From assembly GCF_027925525.1 (NCBI RefSeq), contig NZ_BSDJ01000004.1, forward strand, positions 1 through 64,000: a stretch of 64,000 nucleotides of DNA, in the 5' to 3' direction. The notes under the pieces are model-generated. The model saw only the letters and a program-made list of their open reading frames with translations, searched no databases and had not been told where the DNA came from. This document shows positions 27,987 through 36,071 of the stretch, in pieces; the first letter of the stretch is position 1; each line of letters opens with the position of its first letter. Position numbers and translations under genes: made by a program. The DNA comes from Paenibacillus tyrphae (lineage in GTDB: Bacteria; Bacillota; Bacilli; Paenibacillales; NBRC-103111).

Positions 27987-28670
27987 ATGGACAAAATTCA
28001 ATACCTGTCACAATTCAATCTGCTGAACTCGCTGTCGATGGAAGATTTGGTCGAAATGGATCAATTAACTTCAATAACAACGGTTGGGAAAAGTCAGTAT
28101 ATCCAAACACCGGATACTTTTGCCGAGGGGCTTTACTTTGTGAAGAAAGGGAAGGTCCGCCTGTACAAGCTTAACGCTGAAGGCAAGCAGTTCACTCTGG
28201 ACATCCTAAGCGAAGGGAACGTATTCGGTCAAATGGCCGGAATTTCTTTTGGCACACGGGAGCTATACATAGAAACGGTAGAAGAATCTCATATTTGCTT
28301 GATGAATAAGGATAGATTCGAGAGTTTTTTAGTTCATCATCCCCGATTTATGATGAGCTTAATGAAAGTTTTGAGCGAGCGGATGATCGATATGAGCAAT
28401 TTGGCTCAAAATCTGGCCCTTGCGAAGCTGCATGATAAAATTTTGTTTATTCTTGTTAAGCTTTCCGATCAGTTTGGAGTCACGGAGGATTGCGAGTTTT
28501 ACAAAATCGATATTCCTCTTTCCCATCAAGAAATCGCCAATTTCGTCGGCGCAAGCCGAGAGGCCGTCACGGCAGCCTTGCAGGATCTTGTGAAAGAACA
28601 AGTGATTAAGACCGGATTCAAAACAATCTACATTCATCGAGGTAAGCTTTCGGAAAGGAACATCATGTAA
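27987..28670 (+). CDS. Crp/Fnr-family regulator without Fe-S ligands
   Basis: This 227-residue protein has an N-terminal cyclic nucleotide-binding-type beta barrel (residues 10-125, with GLYFVKKGKVRLYKLNAEGKQFTLDILSEGNVFGQMAG) and a C-terminal winged helix (residues 150-225, with LSHQEIANFVGASREAVTAALQDL). Only two cysteines are present, apart from each other, so it is not an FNR-type oxygen sensor. It should bind an unknown effector and control transcription. The neighbouring genes are a peroxiredoxin and a HEAT-like protein downstream. GAGGGAGAG precedes the start. Confidence 0.9.
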   Translation: MDKIQYLSQFNLLNSLSMEDLVEMDQLTSITTVGKSQYIQTPDTFAEGLYFVKKGKVRLYKLNAEGKQFTLDILSEGNVFGQMAGISFGTRELYIETVEESHICLMNKDRFESFLVHHPRFMMSLMKVLSERMIDMSNLAQNLALAKLHDKILFILVKLSDQFGVTEDCEFYKIDIPLSHQEIANFVGASREAVTAALQDLVKEQVIKTGFKTIYIHRGKLSERNIM

Positions 28671-28724
28671 TGCTTCCGGCAGCAGTTGTAAAGTGGATTA
28701 CATCTTTCCCTAAAGAAAAAGAAG

Positions 28725-28754
28725 TATCGTATAGAAGCGAAAACCTATACGATA
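28725..28754. promoter_or_regulatory. Perfect 10-bp inverted repeat ahead of the peroxiredoxin gene
   Basis: TATCGTATAG (28725-28734) and CTATACGATA (28745-28754) are exact reverse complements with a 10-base spacer. The repeat ends 15 bases before the ATG and can be either an operator or a leader hairpin next to the ribosome binding site. Confidence 0.6.
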
Positions 28755-28769
28755 TGGAGAGATGATCTT

Positions 28770-29435
28770 ATGGAAAAGTTGCCGTTTCAAAAATTGCAAT
28801 CTGAATTGGAAGCAGCGACGGCACAGATGAAGCAGATGCTGCCTCAAGAAGTGCTGGATGCATTCGAGATATCGATCCGGGAGCTTCGGGAATCCGGTGC
28901 TGGTACCGGCTTGGAGCTTGGAACTCAGGCGCCTGACTTCACTTTGAACGATCATACAGGGAACATAATCACGTTGTCCGAGGAAACGGCTAAAGGTCCC
29001 GTTGTACTTACCTTTTACCGCGGCGCATGGTGTCCCTTCTGCAACTTGCAGCTGCTAGCCTATCAGAGAATATGGAATGACATTCAAGCGACCGGCGCTC
29101 AGCTCATTGCAGTTAGTCCCCAAACTCCGGATCAATCCATTCTCCTCAACGAAAAACACCGATTCAGCTTCCGGCTCGTAAGCGATGTGCATAATCAAAC
29201 AGCAGAAAAATACAATCTGAAGTTTAGAATGCCCGATCATTTGCACGACATTTACAGGTCGCTAGGCATTACACTGGATGTCCTTAACGGAGATCATTCA
29301 TGGGAGCTCCCCGTACCCGCTACTTTTGTTATCGATACAGCACGAATCATCCGTGCAGCGCAGGTGGATGCAGATTACAAAAAGCGCATGGAGCCTGCCG
29401 AAATCATGCAGATTTTGAACTCGATTTCGTCGTAG
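28770..29435 (+). CDS. Peroxiredoxin-like protein with CxxC active site
   Basis: This 221-residue thioredoxin-fold protein of the AhpC/TSA group shows APDFTLNDHTGNIITLSE, the active site GAWCPFCNLQL (Cys88, Cys91) and the late PVPATFVIDTARIIRAAQVD. Proteins of this type (peroxiredoxin-like family) reduce hydroperoxides or act as thiol oxidoreductases; the CxxC here resembles thioredoxin more than a typical 2-Cys peroxiredoxin. The N-terminal 45 residues form a predicted helix. It follows the Crp regulator by 99 bases and shares a transcript with the next gene (12-base gap). Confidence 0.85.
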   Translation: MEKLPFQKLQSELEAATAQMKQMLPQEVLDAFEISIRELRESGAGTGLELGTQAPDFTLNDHTGNIITLSEETAKGPVVLTFYRGAWCPFCNLQLLAYQRIWNDIQATGAQLIAVSPQTPDQSILLNEKHRFSFRLVSDVHNQTAEKYNLKFRMPDHLHDIYRSLGITLDVLNGDHSWELPVPATFVIDTARIIRAAQVDADYKKRMEPAEIMQILNSISS

Positions 29436-29447
29436 CAGGGGGCAGCG

Positions 29448-30305
29448 ATGGATCAGGAAAAGACAGTTATTATATCCGACGTGATTTTACAGCGGAAGGG
29501 AGCCCGAAAGGCTGCCGATATCCCGGAAGCCGTGATTCAACTGCTGCAAAGGGGGGAGCTGCAGACCGTCAATCTTACGGAGTGGCTGGCAATCGATCAT
29601 CTCAAGCTGTTGCGGCATGTACTCTGCACGCTCGAATTGCATAAAGAATCGGATGAGATGCTATCCGGTTTGGAACGATTGAACCAAAAGAAGATTATGA
29701 GTATGATCCCCGCCATTGCGAGAAAGTGGCTCAGCCTGTTGGACCATGTACCGGAAAAGGAAAACACCCGAATCTTCCATGCATTAGCTGACCATCGTTC
29801 AGACAGCATGCGCTGCTGGGCGGCTTATATGATCGGATTGGACGAACGATTAATGGTCATGCAGAAACTAACAGGCATTCGTCCGTTCGCTGCCGATTCC
29901 CATTTTGGCGTGCGCGAGATGGCCTGGATGGCGGTCAGGGAATCGATTTCTAACGAATTATTGCAAGCCCTCGATATTCTGCGTGAGTGGGTGTGCGATG
30001 AGCATTCGAATATCCGGAGGTTTGCGGTCGAATCGCTCCGTCCGCAAGGGGTCTGGGCCAAGCATCTTTCCGTATTGAAAGAGCAGCCCCAACTGGCGCT
30101 CTCGCTTCTGGAGGAGGTCAAGTCCGATCCGGTCAACTATGTTCAAGATTCGGTAGGAAATTGGCTGAACGATGCCGGTAAAACGAATCCGAACTGGGTG
30201 CGTCGAATTTGCGATGCATGGCTGGAAGCTTCGGATACGAAGGAAACGAAACGAATCGTGGCTCGGGCGACTGAAAAAATCAAAGAAGCAGGGGCATTAA
30301 GCTAA
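29448..30305 (+). CDS. HEAT-like helical repeat protein related to DNA alkylation repair
   Basis: This 285-residue all-helical protein has repeats like those of the AlkC/AlkD DNA glycosylase group. Suggestive parts are HFGVREMAWMAVRESI, NIRRFAVESLRPQGVW, YVQDSVGNWLNDAGKTNPNWVRRICDAWLE and the closing TKRIVARATEKIKE. Such enzymes excise alkylated bases without base flipping; catalytic residues here cannot be assigned with confidence. The gene follows the peroxiredoxin with a 12-base gap and its own AGGGGG site, so oxidative or alkylation damage may link the two. An ordinary HEAT scaffold is the alternative. Confidence 0.7.
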   Translation: MDQEKTVIISDVILQRKGARKAADIPEAVIQLLQRGELQTVNLTEWLAIDHLKLLRHVLCTLELHKESDEMLSGLERLNQKKIMSMIPAIARKWLSLLDHVPEKENTRIFHALADHRSDSMRCWAAYMIGLDERLMVMQKLTGIRPFAADSHFGVREMAWMAVRESISNELLQALDILREWVCDEHSNIRRFAVESLRPQGVWAKHLSVLKEQPQLALSLLEEVKSDPVNYVQDSVGNWLNDAGKTNPNWVRRICDAWLEASDTKETKRIVARATEKIKEAGALS

Positions 30306-30311
30306 AGTTGA

Positions 30312-30357
30312 AAAACCTCCATCGCCACGTTAACGAATAAAGCGGCTATGGAGGTTT
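30312..30357. terminator. Bidirectional terminator
   Basis: AAAACCTCCAT..GCC pairs with GGC..ATGGAGGTTTT with A and T runs on both sides. It serves the HEAT-like gene and the convergent small secreted protein gene. Confidence 0.8.
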
Positions 30358-30363
30358 TCACGT

Positions 30364-30738
30364 TTAATTATAGCCCAGGTAGGCAACGACGGTGAAATCA
30401 CCCGGCGAGTCTAACACAAGTCTATACTGTCCGTCGGGCTGATTCGAAGCCAAAGGAATCTTGAGGCGCGCATATTGACCGGCCACAATGGTTCCTGTCG
30501 AGTTGCTACCTACCAGCACATCTCCGGTCGGGGTAACCCGGTACAGCTTAACATTAACCCCGAGGCTGATCTGCCCGACGTTTATGAAGTTACCTTCGAT
30601 ATAAATATTGCCATGGGCTTGGACCGGCGCCCAAGTATCGTTACCTGTACCCGGCCCGCTTGAGGCCGCCAAACCAGAGGAAGCAAAACTGAACAGCAGG
30701 ACAAGCACGAAAGCGATAGACGCGATTTTTCTTTTCAT
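30364..30738 (-). CDS. Small secreted protein, 124 aa
   Basis: This 124-residue protein begins with a clear Sec signal peptide (MKRKIASIAFVLVLLFSFASSGLAA) and has a mature domain of about 100 residues that is rich in beta-strand, Gly, Asn and Thr (GNIYIEGNFINVGQISLGVNVKLYRV, DGQYRLVLDSPGDFTVVAYLGYN). It may be an Ig-like or bacteriocin-like extracellular protein, but no family is recognised. The ribosome binding site is AAAAAAGGAG, about ten bases before the ATG. A leader of possible length 170 bases precedes it. Confidence 0.75.
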   Translation of the reverse strand: MKRKIASIAFVLVLLFSFASSGLAASSGPGTGNDTWAPVQAHGNIYIEGNFINVGQISLGVNVKLYRVTPTGDVLVGSNSTGTIVAGQYARLKIPLASNQPDGQYRLVLDSPGDFTVVAYLGYN

Positions 30739-31114
30739 ACCATCTCAAGCTCCTTTTTTCATAGAATGAATTCCACATGCGTTGGTTCTTTTGTTCCAGG
30801 CGGATGGTCTTCAACGTTTTGAATTCGCTTTCAATTTGAATGTTGTCGGTTAGCCGAACACCTCCCAATAGTAGCGTCATTGGGATATTCTGGGCTGTCG
30901 CAATAAACATACATTACCGTTAATACTAGTGTCTATACAGTTTACCTTAATTTTGTATGAAGTTTTTCTATAGACTGCAATCTTCCGGCAATTTATTCAG
31001 GAGGATTGCGCTTATTTGTTTCCAGCCAACCGGACGCATAGCCCCCTGACTCCTGCCTCATCCTATAAAGGGACCGAATTCCGGTGAAGTCACGAATGAG
31101 AGGAGGATGGTGCG
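30739..31114. other. Intergenic stretch with a leader hairpin, no confident gene
   Basis: The 376-base gap between the two divergent genes holds an AT-rich middle with promoter-like words and, in the minus-strand leader, CCCAAT (30864-30869) paired with ATTGGG (30879-30884). A minus-strand frame of 89 codons crosses it and enters the secreted protein gene, but lacks a ribosome binding site and is not called. Confidence 0.4.
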
Positions 31115-32278
31115 ATGATCGGATCATGGCGGCGTCCGGTGGCGGCCTCGCTGGTTGTATGCTTGCTGGTGGCAGGCTGCGGGCCGCAATTATCGAAGGA
31201 ACAACGGCTTTCGAATCAACAGGGCATTCCAAGCAACCAGGGCCAAGCCGCAAACCGGTTAAAAAGCGAAGAAATCAACGGAAAAACGACAACGATCGGC
31301 CTGAACGGAGGATTTATTCGCATGCAGCCGCAGGGCCGGGTGGAAATGACGATTCCGGCCGTGACGATAGGTGGGACCTCTTATGTGGTCGGTTCCGATT
31401 TTGCCAAAATTGTCGGGTTCCGTTCCAATTGGGATCAAGCCAGGGGAGTATTTCAGCTGGGGGAGCACGATGCGTCTTACGAGCTGAAGCCGGGCCAAAC
31501 GTCAGCACTGAGAGAAGATGAGACGGTGGCGCTTAACGAAGCGCCTGTACTTTTTAATTCCCAGATACATATCCCCGTGTCGGCGTTAAACCCGGTGTTC
31601 GCGAAAGATTTATCATTCGAAATTAAGGAACAAGCGGCGGTCGCCCAAGCGACCGACTGGGCGGTGAGCGGGGCGATCGACGGCCCGCTGGAGGCGAGCG
31701 CGGGAGCGGAGCTTGATTTCGGCGACGATCCGAAGGACCCGTTTCAAACAACAGGAGGGGCTTCAGCGATGAGGCTGGAGCGTGACCCGCTGCTGGAGGC
31801 TTCCGATGCCGTCGAGGCCATGAAGGAGCTGGACGGTTTCTCGGGCAAGGATGACATGGCAGTCCCCGTTCTGAGGCAGGTCGATATGAACGCTTTACTG
31901 ACCCGGGCGCAGCGATACGTCGGCGTGAACTATTCGTTCGGCGCCGCACCCTATTCGACCTCCGGCAAGTTCGACTGCTCCACATTTACGCGATATGTGT
32001 TTACCAAATCCGGCATCACGCTGAACCGGACAGCCCGGGCCCAAGCCAAGCAAGGGACCGCTGTCAACCGAAAACAATTGCGGAAGGGCGATCTGTTGTT
32101 CTTTTACGTTCCCGGTAAGTTTCGCAGCCAGAAGACGGTCGGTCATGTCGGCATTTATCTAGGGAACCAGAGAATGATTCACTCGGCTCCGGAGCCGAAA
32201 GACGGCGTGCAGATTACGCATATCAACAATGCGTATTGGAAGCAGACGTTTTTGGCCGCCAAACGGGTATCCTCATAA
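31115..32278 (+). CDS. NlpC/P60 peptidase lipoprotein with copper amine oxidase-like N-domain
   Basis: This 387-residue lipoprotein has the lipobox LVAGC (Cys22). Residues about 65-180 look like a copper amine oxidase-type stalk domain (TIPAVTIGGTSYVVGSDFAKIVGFRSNWDQ), and residues about 260-385 are an NlpC/P60 peptidase with the catalytic Cys in FDCSTFTRYVF and His in VGHVGIYLGN. The enzyme should cut peptide cross-links in peptidoglycan, outside the membrane. The ATG follows AGGAGG by nine bases. It is monocistronic with a terminator seven bases past the stop. Confidence 0.9.
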   Translation: MIGSWRRPVAASLVVCLLVAGCGPQLSKEQRLSNQQGIPSNQGQAANRLKSEEINGKTTTIGLNGGFIRMQPQGRVEMTIPAVTIGGTSYVVGSDFAKIVGFRSNWDQARGVFQLGEHDASYELKPGQTSALREDETVALNEAPVLFNSQIHIPVSALNPVFAKDLSFEIKEQAAVAQATDWAVSGAIDGPLEASAGAELDFGDDPKDPFQTTGGASAMRLERDPLLEASDAVEAMKELDGFSGKDDMAVPVLRQVDMNALLTRAQRYVGVNYSFGAAPYSTSGKFDCSTFTRYVFTKSGITLNRTARAQAKQGTAVNRKQLRKGDLLFFYVPGKFRSQKTVGHVGIYLGNQRMIHSAPEPKDGVQITHINNAYWKQTFLAAKRVSS

Positions 32279-32284
32279 GAAAGA

Positions 32285-32322
32285 AACAGCCCTGCCGATT
32301 GTCATCGGTCAGGGCTGTTCTT
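32285..32322 (+). terminator. Terminator of the NlpC/P60 gene
   Basis: AACAGCCCTG (32285-32294) pairs with CAGGGCTGTT (32310-32319) around a GAT/ATC core, followed by CTTC. The stem is strong, the tail short. Confidence 0.7.
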
Positions 32323-32343
32323 CGTATGTAAGGCAAACGTATA

Positions 32344-33414
32344 TTAATCCGCGAAAATGTGCTCGACTTCCAAATCCGTCCGTTCCGACAAATCGATGAA
32401 CATGCCGTCGAAATTGACGAGCGGCCGGAAAACATCGGTCGGATGGGTGAGTACGATCGTACCCGTTTCGCCGGAGGCCAGTTGAATTTTTTTGCCGATA
32501 AAATTAGGGACCATGTGCTGGATAAACAATTGCGTAATATGAGGATCAATTTGTCCGAAGCTGCACCGGTGAAGCTCACGCAGAACGAACAGCAGATCGC
32601 GTTTTTTCTGGTATACCCGGCTTGAGATCATCGCGCTGTAAATGTCCGCGACAGCGACGATCTTGGCCAGCGGATGAATTTCATCGCCGCGCAGGCCGTA
32701 CGGGTAGCCGGACCCGTCGAGCCGTTCATGGTGCTGCAAAGCAGTCAAGCATACTTCCGCGGGCAGTCCCGAACGCTGCAGCAGTTCGTAGCCGTAGATC
32801 GAATGCTTTTTCACGCGTTCATATTCTTCCGCCGTCAATTTTCCAGGCTTTTGAAGAATAGCCGGATCGATGAAGCCTTTGCCTATGTCATGTAAATAAC
32901 CGGCTTTACCGGCGAGCTCAGCATCCGCCTCCGATTGTCCGAGCCATTTGGCAATATAGTAGGAGATCATGCCTACTTGAACGCTGTGCTGATACGTATA
33001 ATCGTCTGTACTGTTTAACACGAGCAGGAGCGAAACGACGTCCCTCTCCTGATGAACTTGCTCTACAAGTGGATTGAAACCGCTGTCAATTTGATCCTGG
33101 TATACGATGCCTTTTTGGGTCGCTTGCTCAAATATGCTTTTCATGCCGTCTACTGCTTCATGGTAGGCTGCTACTGCGGCAGCTGAGGCAGTGTGTTCCG
33201 TCTGCGCGGGTGAAGATTCGTCTCTTGCAGCGTCGGGCTCCGGGTCATCCGCACGAACGGCGATGTCCACTTCGTCGATATGATGCAGCTTCAGCTTCTC
33301 AATGTCATCGACGGAAAGCTCGGTATGGGCGGATAGGACCAGCAGTCCGTACCCGTTAAACGTATCTGAGCCGAGCCGATCGCCAACCTTGACTTGATGG
33401 ATCGAAATGAGCAC
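32344..33414 (-). CDS. HD-GYP domain phosphodiesterase
   Basis: This 356-residue protein has an N-terminal divergent region (residues 1-110) and an HD-GYP domain (residues about 145-330) with YLHDIGKGFID, LTALQHHERLDGSGYPYGL and IVAVADIYSAMISSRVYQ. Such enzymes hydrolyse cyclic-di-GMP to GMP with two or three metal ions and often sense a signal through the N-terminal part. The start is a GTG at 33414 following AGAGGTGA. It lies alone, convergent with the NlpC/P60 gene. A second HD-GYP protein with a similar layout is encoded at 38.6 kb. Confidence 0.92.
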   Translation of the reverse strand: MLISIHQVKVGDRLGSDTFNGYGLLVLSAHTELSVDDIEKLKLHHIDEVDIAVRADDPEPDAARDESSPAQTEHTASAAAVAAYHEAVDGMKSIFEQATQKGIVYQDQIDSGFNPLVEQVHQERDVVSLLLVLNSTDDYTYQHSVQVGMISYYIAKWLGQSEADAELAGKAGYLHDIGKGFIDPAILQKPGKLTAEEYERVKKHSIYGYELLQRSGLPAEVCLTALQHHERLDGSGYPYGLRGDEIHPLAKIVAVADIYSAMISSRVYQKKRDLLFVLRELHRCSFGQIDPHITQLFIQHMVPNFIGKKIQLASGETGTIVLTHPTDVFRPLVNFDGMFIDLSERTDLEVEHIFAD

Positions 33415-33568
33415 AACGGGTTCACCTCTGTCATGGGGTCACGGGACGTTTGCTGGAATAAACAAGTTGTCCCTTTTGTCTCATGATAACAGGAAAATGA
33501 ACCCGAGGCACTCGAATTTTGTCGAATAAAAGGTAAAAATTAATTAATATTTAATCTATTTGTAACAA

Positions 33569-34645
33569 TTACATTCCGATATAGCGGCTGTACAAGCTTT
33601 TGGCCACAGTAGGGTCTTCGGTGCCCTGCACGATCATCCTGCCGTCCGGGAAAAGCACCAATGTCAACGCTTCGTCCAAATGAAGCTTCAGAAGAAACGG
33701 GTTTTTCTCGATCCTTCCAAGCGGCTGAAGCCGTTCCGCCCATTCTTCCAAAGAGAGCGCAGCAGAGGCAACGGGCTGAATTTGGACGGAATTCCGGCCG
33801 CACAGCGTCTGGATCGTATCTTCCTCCAGCGAAGCATCCAGGTATTCGAATTGACGTTTCGCGCAGCAAGGGCAATCCGCTTTGCGCGCTTTCGACACGT
33901 CGATGGCGGCGTATTGGTTGTACCAGAGGTCCCAATGGACCATCTTGCGGTTTAACTGCTGATGGGCCCCCACAAGCAGCTTGAGCGCTTCGGCCGCTTG
34001 GTGGGAAGCGACCGTATGAATGATCGATCCGATCACGCCTGCTGTATCGCATGTTTCCGTCGTGCCCCGGGCCGGCGGTTGGTCGAACAAGCACCGCAGA
34101 CAAGGCGTTTCGCCGGGAATGACGGTGTGCGAGACGCCGCGGGAGCTTACGGCGCCGCCGTAGATCCACGGAATTCCGTGCTTGACGCTGACGTCGTTAA
34201 CTAAAAAGCGCACCACAAAATTATCCGTGCCGTCCAGAATAAGCTGGACGTCGGCCAGCAATTGCTCGGCATTGGCGAAGTTCAAGTCGGCCACGACCGG
34301 TTCGATGACCACGCCGGAGTTCGCAGCGCCAAGCCGGGCGGCAGCCGCTTCCGCTTTGGGCGCGGAGCCGGCCGCATCGGCTTCGTCGTAAAGCATCTGC
34401 CGCTGCAGATTGCTGCGCTCGACGAAGTCGCGGTCGATCAGGCGTACGAAGCCGATGCCGGCGCGCACCATATGATTGGCGAGCACCGTGCCGAGCGCAC
34501 CCATGCCCACGATGGCGACACGGGCTTGCAGCAGCTTGGCTTGCCCGGCTTCGCCGATAGGGGCGAACAGCATCTGGCGCGAATACCGTTCCCGGTCCGC
34601 GACTTGTACGTTCTCCTGCTCCGTCATACTGTCAGATACGTTCAT
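33569..34645 (-). CDS. MoeB/ThiF-type adenylyltransferase
   Basis: This 358-residue E1-like enzyme has RYSRQMLF, the nucleotide-binding VAIVGMGALGTVLANHMVRAG, the DRDFVERSNLQRQMLY loop, Cys pairs PCLRC and CPCC for zinc, and the reactive Cys in ETCDTAGVIGSI. It activates the C-terminal Gly of MoaD or ThiS by adenylation. Since the next gene encodes a MoaD-MoaE fusion, MoeB is the likelier role. The C-terminal 80 residues (VQIQPVASAAL, FPDGRMIVQGTEDP) are a Firmicute-specific extension. ATG at 34645 overlaps the fusion gene stop as ATGA. Confidence 0.9.
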   Translation of the reverse strand: MNVSDSMTEQENVQVADRERYSRQMLFAPIGEAGQAKLLQARVAIVGMGALGTVLANHMVRAGIGFVRLIDRDFVERSNLQRQMLYDEADAAGSAPKAEAAAARLGAANSGVVIEPVVADLNFANAEQLLADVQLILDGTDNFVVRFLVNDVSVKHGIPWIYGGAVSSRGVSHTVIPGETPCLRCLFDQPPARGTTETCDTAGVIGSIIHTVASHQAAEALKLLVGAHQQLNRKMVHWDLWYNQYAAIDVSKARKADCPCCAKRQFEYLDASLEEDTIQTLCGRNSVQIQPVASAALSLEEWAERLQPLGRIEKNPFLLKLHLDEALTLVLFPDGRMIVQGTEDPTVAKSLYSRYIGM

Positions 34646-35358
34646 GCCCGCTTTTCTCCTTCCTGCGGCAGACCGGCCGCCGGATTCCAGGGGCCTTGCT
34701 GATGTCCCTTCCACTCCGAGCCGTCCTCCCATATTTCCTTTTTCCAGATCGGCACGATTTGCTTCAGCCGCTCGATGGCATAGCGGCTCGCTTCATAGGC
34801 GGAGTCGCGGTGCGGGGAAGATACGGCAATGACGACGCTCGTCTCGCCTACCGGCACCGTACCGAGCCGGTGCGTAATCGCGAGCCGCGTACCCGGCCAG
34901 CGCGAGGACAGCTCATCGCCGATTTGACGCATCGTTTTCAGCGCCATCGGCTCGTAGGCTTCGTATTCCAGCATCGTGGTCCTTTTGCCATGGGTGAACT
35001 CCCGAGTGGTGCCGACAAATGCCAGTGTCGCGCCATGGTCCGGGTGCAGCACTTTGGCCGTCACCTCATCAGCACGAATCGGATCGCGGGTGATAGTGTA
35101 GGGCTCCGGCTCGCCGCCGGAAACCGGCGGGATGAGCGCGACTTCATCCTGGCCGGTGATGCGGACCGCATCGTCCGCATATTGCTGATTCACCGCGACG
35201 AACGCTTGCTTAAGCACGTCCGTTGCGGCGGGGTAGCGGGTGGCCAGCAGCGCTTTGAGCTCCTGCGGCGTCAGCCCGTCTTGTTCTATGTCCAGCTCCA
35301 GTACCGGGGAACCGAAATGCTCGGCCAATCCGGCGAAAAGCAGCAGCTTTAGCTTCAT
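34642..35358 (-). CDS. MoaD-MoaE fusion, molybdopterin synthase
   Basis: This 238-residue protein joins two subunits of molybdopterin synthase. Residues 1-82 match MoaD: a ubiquitin-like fold start (LKLLLFAGLAEHFGS) and end at PPVSGG (Gly81-Gly82), where a free MoaD would stop. Residues about 85-225 match MoaE, with FVGTTREFTHGKRTTMLEYEAY, HRLGTVPVGETSVVIAVSSPHR and IVPIWKKEIWEDGSEW. In the usual system the free terminal Gly is adenylated and thiolated, so this fusion needs cleavage or another mode. Mycobacterial MoaX is a known case of such a fusion that is cut. It forms an operon with the MoeB-like gene. Confidence 0.92.
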   Translation of the reverse strand: MKLKLLLFAGLAEHFGSPVLELDIEQDGLTPQELKALLATRYPAATDVLKQAFVAVNQQYADDAVRITGQDEVALIPPVSGGEPEPYTITRDPIRADEVTAKVLHPDHGATLAFVGTTREFTHGKRTTMLEYEAYEPMALKTMRQIGDELSSRWPGTRLAITHRLGTVPVGETSVVIAVSSPHRDSAYEASRYAIERLKQIVPIWKKEIWEDGSEWKGHQQGPWNPAAGLPQEGEKRA

Positions 35359-35554
35359 GGTTGTCTACTCCTTTGTTCCAGCGGCCTTTCGAAGTCCGGC
35401 GAATGGGTCTCTGTGCGGCAGATGGTTGCTCCGGCCGCGTTAAGCTCGCGATTCACCGGCTTTGCGGGCTGTTCTTTTAAGTTTCAGCATACCATATTTT
35501 TAGCGAAAAATGATATAATGGTTGGTGATGTTTCAAGGGAGATGGAGGCGTAGC

Positions 35555-36022
35555 ATGACTATAGAAATCGCAGATGAATACGTCGGCCGCGTCCGGTATA
35601 CCGTAAGCGAGCTGGCGGCCATCGCTCCGCGAAGGTTCCCGGTGCAGGAGCGGGTAAACGGCGTTACGGGAAAAGCGTTCGACTGGCTCACATGGTACGA
35701 AGCTTGGGTTCGAGCTCAGCAGGCGGAGCCGGGACGGACCCCGACCCGTCTGGAGGTTGAAGGAGCGGACGAATTTCAAGCGGGCATTCCTTGGAGCGAA
35801 TTGAAGCAAGCCTTGGTGCTCTATGAGCAGGAGGACGGCAGTCCATTGGCCAAAGGCTATCCGATCCGCTTGTACGTCCCGGACGGAAGCAGCGAATGCC
35901 TCAATGTGAAAAGCGTCGTGCGAATCCGGATTCTCTATGATGAAGAGGCCGCGGAAAAATCGGCGACGTACGGGTTCAAAAATACGATAACACCGGAGCA
36001 GCTGCTCAAGCCACGTTCTTGA
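35555..36022 (+). CDS. Small protein resembling a molybdopterin oxidoreductase domain
   Basis: This 155-residue soluble protein contains a segment (GIPWSELKQALVLYEQE, then KGYPIRLYVPDGSSE and NVKSVVRIRI) that resembles the Moco-binding domain of sulfite oxidase-type enzymes, but is far shorter. No Cys or other metal ligand can be assigned safely. It is divergent from the molybdopterin synthase genes, which gives a weak functional link. The start ATG at 35555 follows GGAGGCGTAGC; the longer frame to 35522 is upstream of that site. A TATAAT box lies at 35514-35519. Molybdopterin binding is a hypothesis. Confidence 0.65.
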   Translation: MTIEIADEYVGRVRYTVSELAAIAPRRFPVQERVNGVTGKAFDWLTWYEAWVRAQQAEPGRTPTRLEVEGADEFQAGIPWSELKQALVLYEQEDGSPLAKGYPIRLYVPDGSSECLNVKSVVRIRILYDEEAAEKSATYGFKNTITPEQLLKPRS

Positions 36023-36071
36023 CGGCACGCTGCTCCGTTCATCCACTCGCTACTTGAAGGAAGGTGCCTTT

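Noticed and set aside
27987-28670. The Crp-type protein as an FNR oxygen sensor
   Set aside because: The cysteine cluster needed for a Fe-S centre is absent; only two isolated cysteines occur.
30641-30910. An 89-codon minus-strand frame in the gap before the small secreted protein
   Set aside because: It overlaps the secreted protein gene, has no ribosome binding site and reads that signal peptide in a different frame.
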